Source: Nemertoderma westbladi (Eukaryota > Xenacoelomorpha > Nemertodermatida > Nemertodermatidae). Taken from it: 64,000 nt of DNA. Numbering within the stretch: the stretch's first letter is position 1; each line of letters starts with the position of its first letter. The notes beneath the pieces were generated by a model. The model did not search any database. It was given only the letters and a program-made list of their open reading frames with translations, and had not been told where the DNA came from. Location: assembly GCA_032718475.1 (NCBI GenBank), contig JAUCBJ010002087.1:1-64000 (forward strand). The letters run 5' to 3'. Position numbers and translations under genes: made by a program. Positions 21,350 to 31,038 of the stretch are shown here, piece after piece.

Positions 21350-24300
21350 CTAATTTTTATTTGAGGCAGGAGACAAATTACAATCCCCCGTCTCGATGCG
21401 TGTCTCCTCTAATAACACGATATCTTGGACCGGTCGGTCCAAGGTGTGTAAACCATTAGTTTTACACTTCTTTGGGTGCGGACACTTGCACCTAATTTTC
21501 ACAGTGACTGTGAGCACTATGTTTTGCACGTCTGGGTGTGTGTGCAAGATCACTCCCGTCTCCCAGTACTTTCTCTTGACAATCGGCTCGGTTATCAATA
21601 CGTAATCTCCCCTTTGGAGACTCCGAACCGTTTTGTACCACTTTGTTCTGGTGGATATGGTGGGAAGATAGTATTCCCGCCAATATTCCCAGAATGTGTA
21701 CGCTACGAATTGAGTTATTTTCCAGCTCTTACGACTGTATAGGTCGGCACTAATGGGTTCTGATGCCGGCACAAGAAATGCTGGACTCTGCATTAGCAAA
21801 TGATTCGGCGTTAATGCAACACCGTCTGGTAACATAGCTATCGGCCTCGAGTTTAATGTATGCTCGATTTCGATGAAAGCTGTGACCAGTTCGTCGTCGG
21901 TAAGTTGTTTGTTTACAGGCAACGTTTTGGCAATGGCCTGCTTTACAGAGCGAACTAAACGCTCCCAACTTCCTCTTCTCCAAGGACTTTCTGGAGTATT
22001 AAATCTCCACTCTACTCTTTGCGGCAAAAGTGCTGCAGAAATTTCCTTATTCTGTGCCGCTTTATGAACCGCGTTCAACTCGCTATTCCCTCCGACAAAG
22101 TTTGTACCCTTGTCAGAGTAGAACGCCTTTACTAGTCCTCTCCTGGCCATAAATCTCTTCAAGGCCAGGAGCAGAGATTTGGTCGACATGTCTGCCACAC
22201 GCTCAATGTATATGGCTCTACTAGCCATACATGTCAGTAGCAGACCCCATCGCTTGTGGGTCAACCGTCCACTCTTTGCTTCAATCGGACCAAAACAATC
22301 CACCCCTGTGTTCGTAAAGGGTGGGTCATATGCCTGCACTCTCGCTTCCGGGAGTTCAGCCATCTCCTGTTCCAATACTCTGGCGTTCACCCTCTTGCAA
22401 ACCAGACAGGCGTCATACATAGTGCCTACTGCCCTGCTTGGCTGCAATAAAATGAATCGCTGTCTCGCTGCCGACAAACAGTGTAACTTTCCCGCGTGAT
22501 GCAACCTCTTGTGTATATCCCATAGAATCGCTCTTTGCAATTCTATTGGGTGACTAGGGATTATCACTGGGAACCTGAACTGTGAGTTTATGTCGACAGT
22601 CTGGATTCTCGATCTATGACAAATCAAACCCTTATGGATTAATGGACTCCATTTTCTAAGGGGTTTATAGAGAACTGGTCGTTGAGCCGATAATAGATAG
22701 AATTCTTTGGGGAAGGTACACATTTGATAATGTTTCAAATGCTTTAATTCCGCTTGATCAATCTCATCCTCTGTCAGAGGTTGTTTCAATTTCTGAATTC
22801 GCTCACTATTAGTGCTCGTTTGTTCTCCTAAATGTTCCGAATGTTTTATACAAAGGTACGAAATGTATCGGCTTAACCACGCAGTTCTTTTACAAATTGT
22901 CAGCCAAGAGGCAGACGAATTTAGTAATTTGTCATAAACACTACATGGCTCAAATGCCAGCGATGGTTGTCCGCTAACTAATGGAAGTTTCGAATCCAAA
23001 CCCGCAGGTTTGGAAACCAAAGGCTCCATTTTGTCAGTCATTTTCTGTCCGTCACTTACTAATTGTGACTCCGGTTTAGTCTGTAAGGGTGGTTTTATGT
23101 CATAACTTACCCTTCCGGACCTAGTAGTCACGTAAGTCTGTTGGTCTGACAGGTCTCCGGGCCGCTCCAATGACTCTTCAGGCCGCTCCAATGACTCTTC
23201 AGGCCGCTCCAATGACTTGAGTTTGGCTTTAGACTTTGACTTAGAGACTTTCCCCACTTTGACTTCTGCATCTTCAGGCATCGGATTGGTCACTATCTTT
23301 AGTCGCTCTGGCCAATGTTCCTGTGTCCTCGTTAGAAAATCAGGTCCATGCAACCAAAACTCCTGCGACTCTTCCTGACAGAATTCCGCCGGCATTGCAC
23401 CTCTCGAAGTTATGTCGGCCGGGTTTAACACTGCCGGACAATGTCTCCATTGTTCCTTCGTCGAAAAGTCAACGATTTGAGCGCGTCTGTTGGCCACAAA
23501 TGTCTTTAGTGCAATATTGTCGGCCGCAATATATACTAACACTAAGGATGCGTCCGTCCAATAGAATAAGGTCAATGTCGTGTCTAACTCCTTTGTTATC
23601 TGCTTACTTACCTCGACTGAAACTACAGCCGCCTGTAACTCTGCACGAGGGACAGTCATGTATTTGACCGGCATTGTCTTTGATCTAGAAGTCACAAAAG
23701 CCGTCTCAAATTTATCCTGACTCACCTCTCGGCGAAGGTAGGCTACCATACCAAAGCCGGTGTCACTTGCGTCACTAAACAAGTGGAGTTCGAGATCAGC
23801 TGGGAATACCAGCTGATTCGGAAAGTAGGAACGGGGTACATCTATATTTTTCAATAGATGCAACTCGGCCTCCCACTCTCTCCACTGCTTTGCATGTATA
23901 GGAGATATTGGTTCGTCCCACTCTAAGTCGGACAACCAAATTTTCCTCATGCACGCTCGTGCCTGTAATATTACCGGACTGATAAATTTCATCGGGTCAA
24001 ATAGTCTACTTAAAGTCGATAAGCAAATTCTCTTTGTCAAAACTTTGTCTGGGCTACTGGGCTCAAATCTAACTCTTACCTGGAATTTATCCGTGTTCGG
24101 ATTCCAAGCGAGTCCCAGTACTCGCGCCATGGGGATGGGTTCTACCCCCAATTCAATGTCTCCGCTCCCGCGATCCTTTACCGGGAACGACTCTAATAGG
24201 GCCTCCGAGTTCGTAGTGAACTTGGTCAGAGGAAATCCCCCTGTAGCCAAGCACTCCTGCAGGCCGTGAGCCACTTCTATGGCTTGTTCCGCCGTGTCCT

Positions 24301-24910
24301 TGGACACCAATCCGTCATCCATATAGAAGTTTCTCAAGATGGACTCGATAACCTCTACTGGATACTTACCAATCTGGGCTGTTGCCGTTTTCTTTAGAAC
24401 AAACAGCGTGCCATTCGGACTATCGCGGGCGCCAAATATCCTAACGTACATTTGGTATGTAACCACTGGGCCGGATAAGTCTTCATTCTCGTACCAGAGA
24501 AATCGAAGACTATCCTGGTCTGCCTTACAGGCTCTTACCTGGTGGAGCATCGCCTCGATGTCACAAGTAAATGCGAATCGCCGCTGTCTAAAACGCAACA
24601 GTATTCCTATCAAATAATTATTCAGGTTGGGACCATCCATCAACTCTGAATTCAGGGACATACCTCTATAGACTGCTGCGCAGTCGTTGACTACTCGGAC
24701 TTTGTCTGGTTTGTCAGGGTGAGTCACATAGTGGTGTGGGAGGTAATAAGTCTGGTCTGTCACTAAGTCAGGGTCCTCTACCTTCCCAGCAAATCCCTTG
24801 GCAAAATAGTTGTTGATCTGGGCGCAATACTTCTCCCTAATGTCTGGATTCCTTAACAACCGAGCCCTTACTCCGTTCAATCTTTTCAAGGCTAAGCTGT
24901 AGTTGTTCTC
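21350..24910 (-). CDS. pol: BEL/Pao pol: reverse transcriptase, RNase H, integrase
   Basis: About 1186 codons follow the gag stop in the same frame (first ATG at 24889). The order is a NNYSLALKRL linker typical of the region before BEL RT, RT with VRVVNDCAA, an FGARDSPNG block and the catalytic FYMDDGL (about residue 188 from the ATG), RNase H-like sequence (LFSDASDTGFGMVAYL; NPADITSRG; WLHGPDFL), an integrase HHCC region (LHHAGKLHC to CLVCKR), the integrase core D-D-E (GVDCFGP, YSDKGTNF, WERLVR) and a BEL-specific C-terminal domain (RTKWYKTVRSLQRGDYVLI). All catalytic residues are visible. It is separated from gag only by a TAG, so expression would need stop readthrough unless the TAG is a mutation. 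A KSKSK and SLERPEE repeat lies between RNase H and integrase. Confidence 0.93.
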   Translation of the reverse strand, partial: ENNYSLALKRLNGVRARLLRNPDIREKYCAQINNYFAKGFAGKVEDPDLVTDQTYYLPHHYVTHPDKPDKVRVVNDCAAVYRGMSLNSELMDGPNLNNYLIGILLRFRQRRFAFTCDIEAMLHQVRACKADQDSLRFLWYENEDLSGPVVTYQMYVRIFGARDSPNGTLFVLKKTATAQIGKYPVEVIESILRNFYMDDGLVSKDTAEQAIEVAHGLQECLATGGFPLTKFTTNSEALLESFPVKDRGSGDIELGVEPIPMARVLGLAWNPNTDKFQVRVRFEPSSPDKVLTKRICLSTLSRLFDPMKFISPVILQARACMRKIWLSDLEWDEPISPIHAKQWREWEAELHLLKNIDVPRSYFPNQLVFPADLELHLFSDASDTGFGMVAYLRREVSQDKFETAFVTSRSKTMPVKYMTVPRAELQAAVVSVEVSKQITKELDTTLTLFYWTDASLVLVYIAADNIALKTFVANRRAQIVDFSTKEQWRHCPAVLNPADITSRGAMPAEFCQEESQEFWLHGPDFLTRTQEHWPERLKIVTNPMPEDAEVKVGKVSKSKSKAKLKSLERPEESLERPEESLERPGDLSDQQTYVTTRSGRVSYDIKPPLQTKPESQLVSDGQKMTDKMEPLVSKPAGLDSKLPLVSGQPSLAFEPCSVYDKLLNSSASWLTICKRTAWLSRYISYLCIKHSEHLGEQTSTNSERIQKLKQPLTEDEIDQAELKHLKHYQMCTFPKEFYLLSAQRPVLYKPLRKWSPLIHKGLICHRSRIQTVDINSQFRFPVIIPSHPIELQRAILWDIHKRLHHAGKLHCLSAARQRFILLQPSRAVGTMYDACLVCKRVNARVLEQEMAELPEARVQAYDPPFTNTGVDCFGPIEAKSGRLTHKRWGLLLTCMASRAIYIERVADMSTKSLLLALKRFMARRGLVKAFYSDKGTNFVGGNSELNAVHKAAQNKEISAALLPQRVEWRFNTPESPWRRGSWERLVRSVKQAIAKTLPVNKQLTDDELVTAFIEIEHTLNSRPIAMLPDGVALTPNHLLMQSPAFLVPASEPISADLYSRKSWKITQFVAYTFWEYWREYYLPTISTRTKWYKTVRSLQRGDYVLITEPIVKRKYWETGVILHTHPDVQNIVLTVTVKIRCKCPHPKKCKTNGLHTLDRPVQDIVLLEETRIETGDCNLSPASNKN

Positions 24911-24913
24911 CTA
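24911..24913 (-). promoter_or_regulatory. In-frame TAG between gag-protease and RT
   Basis: The minus strand reads AAG-TAG-GAG at the end of gag-protease, and RT-proximal BEL sequence (ENNYSLAL..) resumes at once in the same frame. BEL/Pao elements normally have a single gag-pol ORF. This is either a readthrough stop or a simple CAG-to-TAG type nonsense mutation; the sequence alone cannot decide. Confidence 0.6.
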
Positions 24914-27900
24914 CTTAGGTGGTTGTCGACGCCACAACATTCCAACTTCAAAATGTCCAGTCGGCAGCAGACGTATGGTGTCTTCCATCATCTCCAGCGA
25001 CCGCTTCTCATCAGTGGACATGGCTAGGTCATATCCACCGGGTTCCATTGCGTCCCTATCCAGCCATTCGACGGTTCTAGCTCCTGTCTCGAGGTCCTGG
25101 CGTATCAATTCCTTCTGTAGCTCCTCCTCACTGTATTGGAAAATGTCGAGGTCTCGATATTTAGCCACTTGACCCTCCACTATGTCGGTATAAGTCAAAA
25201 CGTTACTCAGATAAGTAGCGTGGGCCGCTGAACCAGACCCACGGGTCTGATAACAGTAGTCCTCGGGTTCACTATCTGTCCGGTCATTGTGAAGTGGTTC
25301 CGACAACCTAACATTATCGGGAATCAACTCCTCGCCCGACTCGCTAAAGTCACTATAGTGGTCGATACAGGTTCTCCTAAACTCGTCTATGTCTGGTGGT
25401 TCTACTAACGGTGGTTGAGTTATAGGCTGTAATTCGTCGTATCTGTCTATTGGCTTGTCGCCACCTGTAAACTCATAAGACATGGGTACTCTTGTATACC
25501 AACCTAGTATGGTCCTATGGGCATGTGGTCCATTGACATGCGGCTCAGCTGGTCTCGTTTCCCATATTTGGTGGGCGATCAGCTGTTCTGCACCAATCAA
25601 CATAGAAACATTCCTATAACCTACCTGGTGTCTCGGTATTCTGAGCTTGTCAAAATACTCCTGTGCTATGGGACTCATTGGCGGCACCTTACCTAACTGC
25701 CTGCCGAATCCCTTCATAGCTAGACACTTAAATCCGTCCAATGGCAAAGCTTTCCGTTCTTGTCGAGTATGTTGGTCTCTCGGAAGTAGGGAGTCTAGTT
25801 CTACCGAAATTCTGTGTCCCTTGAGGTCTCCTACTCCATGCATAGACTTCAACTCTATTTGGATCTCCTCGGCGTCCTGGAAGCTAGAAACGGCTCTCGC
25901 CACTTCCTCGTCGATATACGATAATGTGGACGCAGTGTCCAACATCACATATATTCGCTTAGATCCCTTATCGCCAGTAAGTTTCACCGGAATCACGCTA
26001 AATATTTCCGACGTGGCCGATGATAAATACGTCCACGCGCTGGTCGATGAACTATCCGCGGTGAAACCTTGGCAGGTCACCTCTCTTGCGCTCGACTCGC
26101 CATCCTCGTCCGACGAACCTGGTTGATAACCATCGTCCTGAATGCCGGTATATGTATTCCTTCTTATCGATACGGGTTCTTTGCTCCCCTTCCTGTGAGG
26201 ATTTCGCTGTAAGTAACGGTCCGTTGGTGTATGGAAATCCGCATGTAGCAACTTGTGATGTAGTCTGCCGCATTCCATGCATCCGTCCTTGCTGTTCGGG
26301 CACTGCCGCCATACATGACCTGGCGCAAGACATGCCCAACAGGTGTCCAACGTCCGCACTTGAACTCTTCTCTGTTCTGAATTTAATTCTTTGAACCGTC
26401 TGCAACTATCTAACTTATGGTCGTCAGATCTTACCTCCTTTAGTAAACAGTATTGGCAACCTACAAATCCATCCGGCAACTCCTGTTGCTTTAACCTAGG
26501 TCTATCTAACCGCTCACCTGACCATACTCGCGAGTCTGATCTAAAGGCTAGGGTACTCGAATTATATCTGTCTACTGAGTTAAATGTCACAGTGGTCCTG
26601 TCATCGTCAAAACTTACCATAGACTTACCGGTAACAGGTTTAGACTCTCTCATATTCTCTTCTGAGAAGTTTGATTTCATCTCTGCTACTGCGTCTGTGG
26701 CTATCATGTCATGAATATGCTGAAGTGTCAATACTTTACCTTGGCCCTCCAACTTATTCTCCAATTTGCGCCATTTTTGTCGATAACGCATGTTTAAACG
26801 TCTTATTACGCTCTTTAAAACTTCGGCGTGATCACCATGATGAGGTAGATTCACCGTCCTCAAGATGTCCAATGCGTTCGAAATAGCATTCGCTAAGTTC
26901 AACAGCTCTAACAGAGTTGTAATCCTTCCGCCCTTACCCAAGTCTTCCACTATCGACTGTGCCATCTTGGTTTTATTCCCGTAGATGTCGCTAAGTGTCT
27001 TTATTGCCAACTCAAATGCCCTTTCATTGCCAACGAAGTTGTCAGCAATGGCTCTAGGTTCTCGATGGACCATTTGAAGCAAATAGTTGAATTTCTCATT
27101 GGGAGTAAAGGTGCTGTTGGTTAGCTGTTCATCGACATAGGTTTTGAACGTCCTCCAATGCTTATGGTTACCCATAAACTTCTGGGGTTGTTGCGTCGGC
27201 AGTCCTTGCCTAGCAGCAAACTTACCTATGTCCCTAAGGGTTGCGTCGTTCCGGGTTAACAAATGGTTTAGTTCCGCAGGGTTGTTAAGTCTGGTCCTTT
27301 CCCGGTGGTTCAAACTTACCTGCTCCGCGTCCGTCCTTCTTTCCTTATAGTTTCGGGACTTCTGACGTCTCATGTCTTCCTCTTCATCGCTCGATTCTGT
27401 GTCAGTCCTTAGCGCTCGCGATGGTTTGCGCGCCGAGGCCCTGATCCAAGCATCCTGAATAAATCTTTCGGCTGAATTTTCGAAATCGGGATTATGGATA
27501 TTCGGGACAGGCGTCCTTACCTGAGGTCTATGTGGTATAGTTTCCTCCGATATGCGTACTCGTTGACTAGGTTGGACTTTATCTAACTCAGGCCTGCTAG
27601 GATTAGAATTACTTCTTACCTGGGCTGCTTCCTTTAACCGTAGGTTGCTAAGCATGTCCGTTATAGGTTGGATGTGCAGCGATATAGCTTGCGCTAAACT
27701 AGCACTCAACTCATCCCTCGTAATAAATTCCTGGCTAGGGTTCTGTTGTATAGTCGGCTCTATCTGAGTAATCCGCTGTCTCTCATATGATCCCTCTTCC
27801 GGTTTAACCCGGAAGTTCTCCGTCGAACTGGGTCGGCGCTCCGTCTGCGTATTCCAAACCCGCGGGTTCGGTTCGCCAAATACTCGGCCCGTCGGAGTTT

Positions 27901-28138
27901 CTCCTCTAAACTCTTCGTTCTCGCGTTCGGTATGTAGTGGTGCGGTGTTCTGATGCCGTGGATTCTGCGCGATAGGTGAAGCACTAATACCAACTGGTGT
28001 GCGATATGTAGAGAACGGTTTAGCGATCCGTGTACTCGTAATAGCTGGACCAGGTATAGGAATTCTGGTCATCGTCGACTCGCAGCCTTCTGCAGTGCGA
28101 ACAGTTCTCGCAACTCGGTCCCTACACTCGCCCCACAT
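24911..28138 (-). CDS. gag-pro: BEL/Pao gag-protease polyprotein
   Basis: 1075 codons from the first ATG of the open frame. The better start may be the ATG at 28069-28072, which overlaps the stop of the upstream ORF as ATGA. The first 300 residues are Arg/Ser/Pro-rich. A central alpha-helical gag region (RQGLPTQQPQKFMGNHKHW.., EKFNYLLQMV, DNFVGNERAFELA) matches BEL capsid. Three Cys/His clusters follow (about residues 560-635): C-x2-C..H..C, the CCHC knuckle CWACLAPGHVWRQC, and CMECGRLHHKLLH, the usual BEL trio. The aspartic protease has active-site DTAS (about residue 732). The frame ends in TAG at 24911-24913, directly continued by the RT frame. Confidence 0.9.
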   Translation of the reverse strand: MWGECRDRVARTVRTAEGCESTMTRIPIPGPAITSTRIAKPFSTYRTPVGISASPIAQNPRHQNTAPLHTERENEEFRGETPTGRVFGEPNPRVWNTQTERRPSSTENFRVKPEEGSYERQRITQIEPTIQQNPSQEFITRDELSASLAQAISLHIQPITDMLSNLRLKEAAQVRSNSNPSRPELDKVQPSQRVRISEETIPHRPQVRTPVPNIHNPDFENSAERFIQDAWIRASARKPSRALRTDTESSDEEEDMRRQKSRNYKERRTDAEQVSLNHRERTRLNNPAELNHLLTRNDATLRDIGKFAARQGLPTQQPQKFMGNHKHWRTFKTYVDEQLTNSTFTPNEKFNYLLQMVHREPRAIADNFVGNERAFELAIKTLSDIYGNKTKMAQSIVEDLGKGGRITTLLELLNLANAISNALDILRTVNLPHHGDHAEVLKSVIRRLNMRYRQKWRKLENKLEGQGKVLTLQHIHDMIATDAVAEMKSNFSEENMRESKPVTGKSMVSFDDDRTTVTFNSVDRYNSSTLAFRSDSRVWSGERLDRPRLKQQELPDGFVGCQYCLLKEVRSDDHKLDSCRRFKELNSEQRRVQVRTLDTCWACLAPGHVWRQCPNSKDGCMECGRLHHKLLHADFHTPTDRYLQRNPHRKGSKEPVSIRRNTYTGIQDDGYQPGSSDEDGESSAREVTCQGFTADSSSTSAWTYLSSATSEIFSVIPVKLTGDKGSKRIYVMLDTASTLSYIDEEVARAVSSFQDAEEIQIELKSMHGVGDLKGHRISVELDSLLPRDQHTRQERKALPLDGFKCLAMKGFGRQLGKVPPMSPIAQEYFDKLRIPRHQVGYRNVSMLIGAEQLIAHQIWETRPAEPHVNGPHAHRTILGWYTRVPMSYEFTGGDKPIDRYDELQPITQPPLVEPPDIDEFRRTCIDHYSDFSESGEELIPDNVRLSEPLHNDRTDSEPEDYCYQTRGSGSAAHATYLSNVLTYTDIVEGQVAKYRDLDIFQYSEEELQKELIRQDLETGARTVEWLDRDAMEPGGYDLAMSTDEKRSLEMMEDTIRLLPTGHFEVGMLWRRQPPK

Positions 28139-29001
28139 TCTTCGATCATTCGCATCCCCTTCTCGGCGATTTCATTCGCCTTTCTAGTCCGTTCTTCGCT
28201 CTCTAAATTTAATCTCGCACTTTCCAACTGCGCCAGTTTACGTTGTTCTTCTTCCCTCGCAAGTCTCGCTGCGCTCTCTTCTTCCAGTCGCGCCTTCTCT
28301 TCGTATAATGCGCGTCGCTCTTTCTCGATCTCGAATTCGCGTTCTTTGCGCTCGCGTTCGAGTTGGAATTCGCGTTTCTTCTGTTCGCGCTCGAATTGAA
28401 GTTCGCGTTCTTTCGCTTCCCGTTCGCGTTCAAGTTGGAGTTCGCGTTGTTTCTGTTCGCGTTCGGCTTGAAGTTCGCGTTCCTTGCGCTCGCGTTCGGC
28501 TTGCTCACGCTTACTTATGTCCTCCAACTCGCGCAGCTTCGCGTCTAACTTACGTGTGCGCTCCCGTTCTCGTTCGGCTTCCTTCCGTGCCTCCGATGCA
28601 CGCAAAACTTCCGCCTGCTGTTCGTCCAGTCGGCGTCTTCTCTCCTCTGCCGAGTTGTGAGAAACAAGGGATCTAGCACATATAACCTTCCCTCGCGCGT
28701 GACTAACCTGGGAATCGCCACTGTCTCTAGATGCGTCGTCGGGTGGAGTTAACGTTCTCTGTTGGATGTTGTCCGTCGTTGGTAGCACCTGACCCGGTAC
28801 CACCACTCCACTCTGCATCAGCCAGCCGGTAACTTCCCGTTGATACATGCGCTCCTCTTTATCCTGCATATCTTCCCGCTCCACTAAATTTCTCGACACT
28901 GCGTCATTCACCTGAGTCGCCTGTGCTTGTGATGCCCATAGCAACCAGTTCTCCGTCCTAACTCGTTGAAATCGCTCCGATAACGCGCGGTGCTCTAACA
29001 A
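28069..29001 (-). CDS. BEL/Pao N-terminal coiled-coil ORF
   Basis: 310 codons in the -1/+2 frame relative to gag-protease and overlapping it by 70 bases. Residues about 130-260 are an extreme Glu/Arg/Lys coiled coil with a 14-residue repeat (KERELQ-x-ERE-x-K type), likely mediating oligomerisation, as N-terminal gag coiled coils do. The open frame has no ATG near its beginning: the start given is a TTG, the frame is open without ATG back to about 29050, and the first ATG lies some 50 codons in. The stop codon overlaps an ATG as ATGA, so the downstream gag could start by reinitiation. Alternatively the two ORFs were one and a frameshift split them. The second BEL/Pao element has coiled-coil and gag in one ORF, which favours the latter. 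Confidence 0.65.
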   Translation of the reverse strand: MLEHRALSERFQRVRTENWLLWASQAQATQVNDAVSRNLVEREDMQDKEERMYQREVTGWLMQSGVVVPGQVLPTTDNIQQRTLTPPDDASRDSGDSQVSHARGKVICARSLVSHNSAEERRRRLDEQQAEVLRASEARKEAERERERTRKLDAKLRELEDISKREQAERERKERELQAEREQKQRELQLEREREAKERELQFEREQKKREFQLERERKEREFEIEKERRALYEEKARLEEESAARLAREEEQRKLAQLESARLNLESEERTRKANEIAEKGMRMIEECGASVGTELRELFALQKAASRR

Positions 29002-29313
29002 GGCTGCTAAAACCCTGTCGTAAACCCTCGTAACAGCAATCAGCCTAATGTACTACTGTACTATTGTACGAGACCAGTGAATACAGTAATCTAAACTAAC
29101 AGCCTAAAGGAATACACTCTCTGTCTTACTGTACGCAGTACAGTGCCTAATACAGTAATCTAATTCGTATTTACTGTACACAGTACAGCAAAACAAAACG
29201 TCCTTTACTGTTACGAAGTAACAGTAAATAATACAGTAATCTAACTTAACAGCCTAAGAATACACTCGTCACTGTAAGCAATAGGCCTACAGCACACAAA
29301 AAACGTCCCTTAC
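29002..29313 (-). other. Outer BEL/Pao 5' leader
   Basis: Non-coding leader between the 5' LTR and the first ORF. It contains three diverged direct repeats built around AATACAGTAATCTAA (near 29080, 29150 and 29230), each with a TACTGTA..TACAGTA-like inverted repeat. No TGG-type primer binding site adjoins the LTR; the minus strand reads GTAAGGGACG there. Confidence 0.6.
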
Positions 29314-29400
29314 TGTTAAACGAACTACCCCAGCCTAACCAATAAAGACACAAAACTGTTCTATTTACTAGACGGGGCAATCAGGAGCGTATATTACTAA

Positions 29401-30020
29401 CTACGCCTCCACCACGGCAATCCTAAACGCGGTCGACCGCCCTGCAGAGAACGGCGAGCTCTCCCTCCTCGAACTCACAGGCTACAGGCGCCGCGCTGCA
29501 GCCCAATTCATCTCCAATGGCTCGCACCACAAGCTCTGCCGCAGTAAAGGGTGTTGGCGGCCGACCCCCACATGCGTCTGCCGTCTCTGCGACGACCAGG
29601 CGACGGACAAGGACCACGGCCTCAGTTGCACTGGCGTCCCGACTCTACTAACAACAGTAAAACGCTCACTGTTCCTGTACGCCGTGAAATGATCTATTCT
29701 AATTTTTACACGATCTATTTTAAAACTTCCCCCAGCCACGCTATAACCAAACATTGAATTGTACAATATTTCAACCGTGCAACGACATTTTATTATATTA
29801 TATACATTTTTACTATTTTTATTATATTATATATTCATTTTATTATATCCCCATCCCCAAATAACCTATAAATAATGTGTATCCCATTTTCCATTATCTG
29901 TCATACAATACAGTATTATATGGTCACATAACAACTTTCATATTTTACAGTAGGCCTACCTACCTTTATGTGCATGTTTATTTTATTTACACCATATGTT
30001 GGTATTAAAGCTTTCGTTTC
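29401..30020 (+). mobile_element. 5'-truncated non-LTR retrotransposon insertion
   Basis: A 620-bp insertion in the outer LTR flanked by perfect 10-bp duplications ATATTACTAA (29391-29400 and 30021-30030). The empty site is at 12155-12164 in the other LTR. The first 290 bp encode the C-terminus of a LINE ORF2-like protein; the remainder is an AT-rich 3' UTR without a poly-A tail (it ends CTTTCGTTTC). Truncation plus a target duplication is the hallmark of target-primed reverse transcription. Confidence 0.85.
29402..29692 (+). pseudogene. LINE ORF2 C-terminal fragment
   Basis: 97 codons open from the truncation point to TGA. The C-terminal part has a Cys/His cluster of the form C-x-C-x2-C-x8-H-x4-C (CVCRLC..KDHGLSC), like the zinc-knuckle tail after RT/RNase H in R1- or I-like LINEs. 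There is no start codon because the 5' part was never copied, so it cannot be functional. The GC-rich coding part contrasts with the AT-rich 3' UTR. Confidence 0.65.
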
Positions 30021-31038
30021 ATATTACTAAATGTAGGGTTTCAGGTACGGAAAACCACTACTTCCCGTTGGATGGCGCTAATCTGCCGTCCGCTAATATA
30101 TTTCCTAAATTTCTACGGCTCCTACTAAATTCTCGTTCCTTTCTCTACCAATTACTCGATAGAGAGCTAACTGTTCGAATATATGAGCCACGCGGGAATA
30201 ACCAAAACAATAAACCCGAATCGGCTCCCTAAGCTGACTTAAAACGAGTGTGAGAGATTTTACACTCTGAGTGTATTTTATAGCCTAATACTGTAATATT
30301 ACTGTAAATTTGCGCTTACAACTACGTCCTTTCTAATCGAATCTAATCGCAATACTGGGGTTCCCTAACAGAATATGTGAATGTGAGAATATTTAAAAAT
30401 AATCGAAAATCGGTACGGTAATTATTTCGGGACTCTAACTTATCTGCGGCTGGCTTTAGGCCAGCAATTTACTGATGCTCGTTGCGTACTGTATACTGCG
30501 ATGTGAATTTTGTCCGCTAATTCAAATAACCGCCCAGCGTGAATAGTGTACGGTACTCTAAATTTATTACCTAACTACCCTCCACTATGCAGCGTACAAA
30601 TTCCTAATTTTACTAATTAATTTCAGTCACAAATATGTAACGGCGTACTAATTACTAAGTATTCCAGAATGCGCAATTCTAAATTATTATGCAACGGGTC
30701 ACACTAGCAACAGCCTAAAATACCGTATTATTTTCGACCTAATCAGAAATTAATTACAGTAAGCTAAGAAATAGAAATCAATCAAAGGGAAAAGAGCGCC
30801 TATCCAAGCATTCGTGATTTATTAGGCACACTTTAGTAACGCACCAATCAGCATAACACAATCGCGATCTACAGTTTAGCTAGCAATTCAGAACTCGCAA
30901 TTCGCAACTCGCAACGTAAGGGACGCAGATCTCTCCCGGCTACGTCTAAGCTTCCTAACTAACCCAATTCCTGTCCCCCTAGTACTACAAAATAGAGACA
31001 AAACCTGGATCATCAGCCCCTAATTGCCGAACCGGCGT

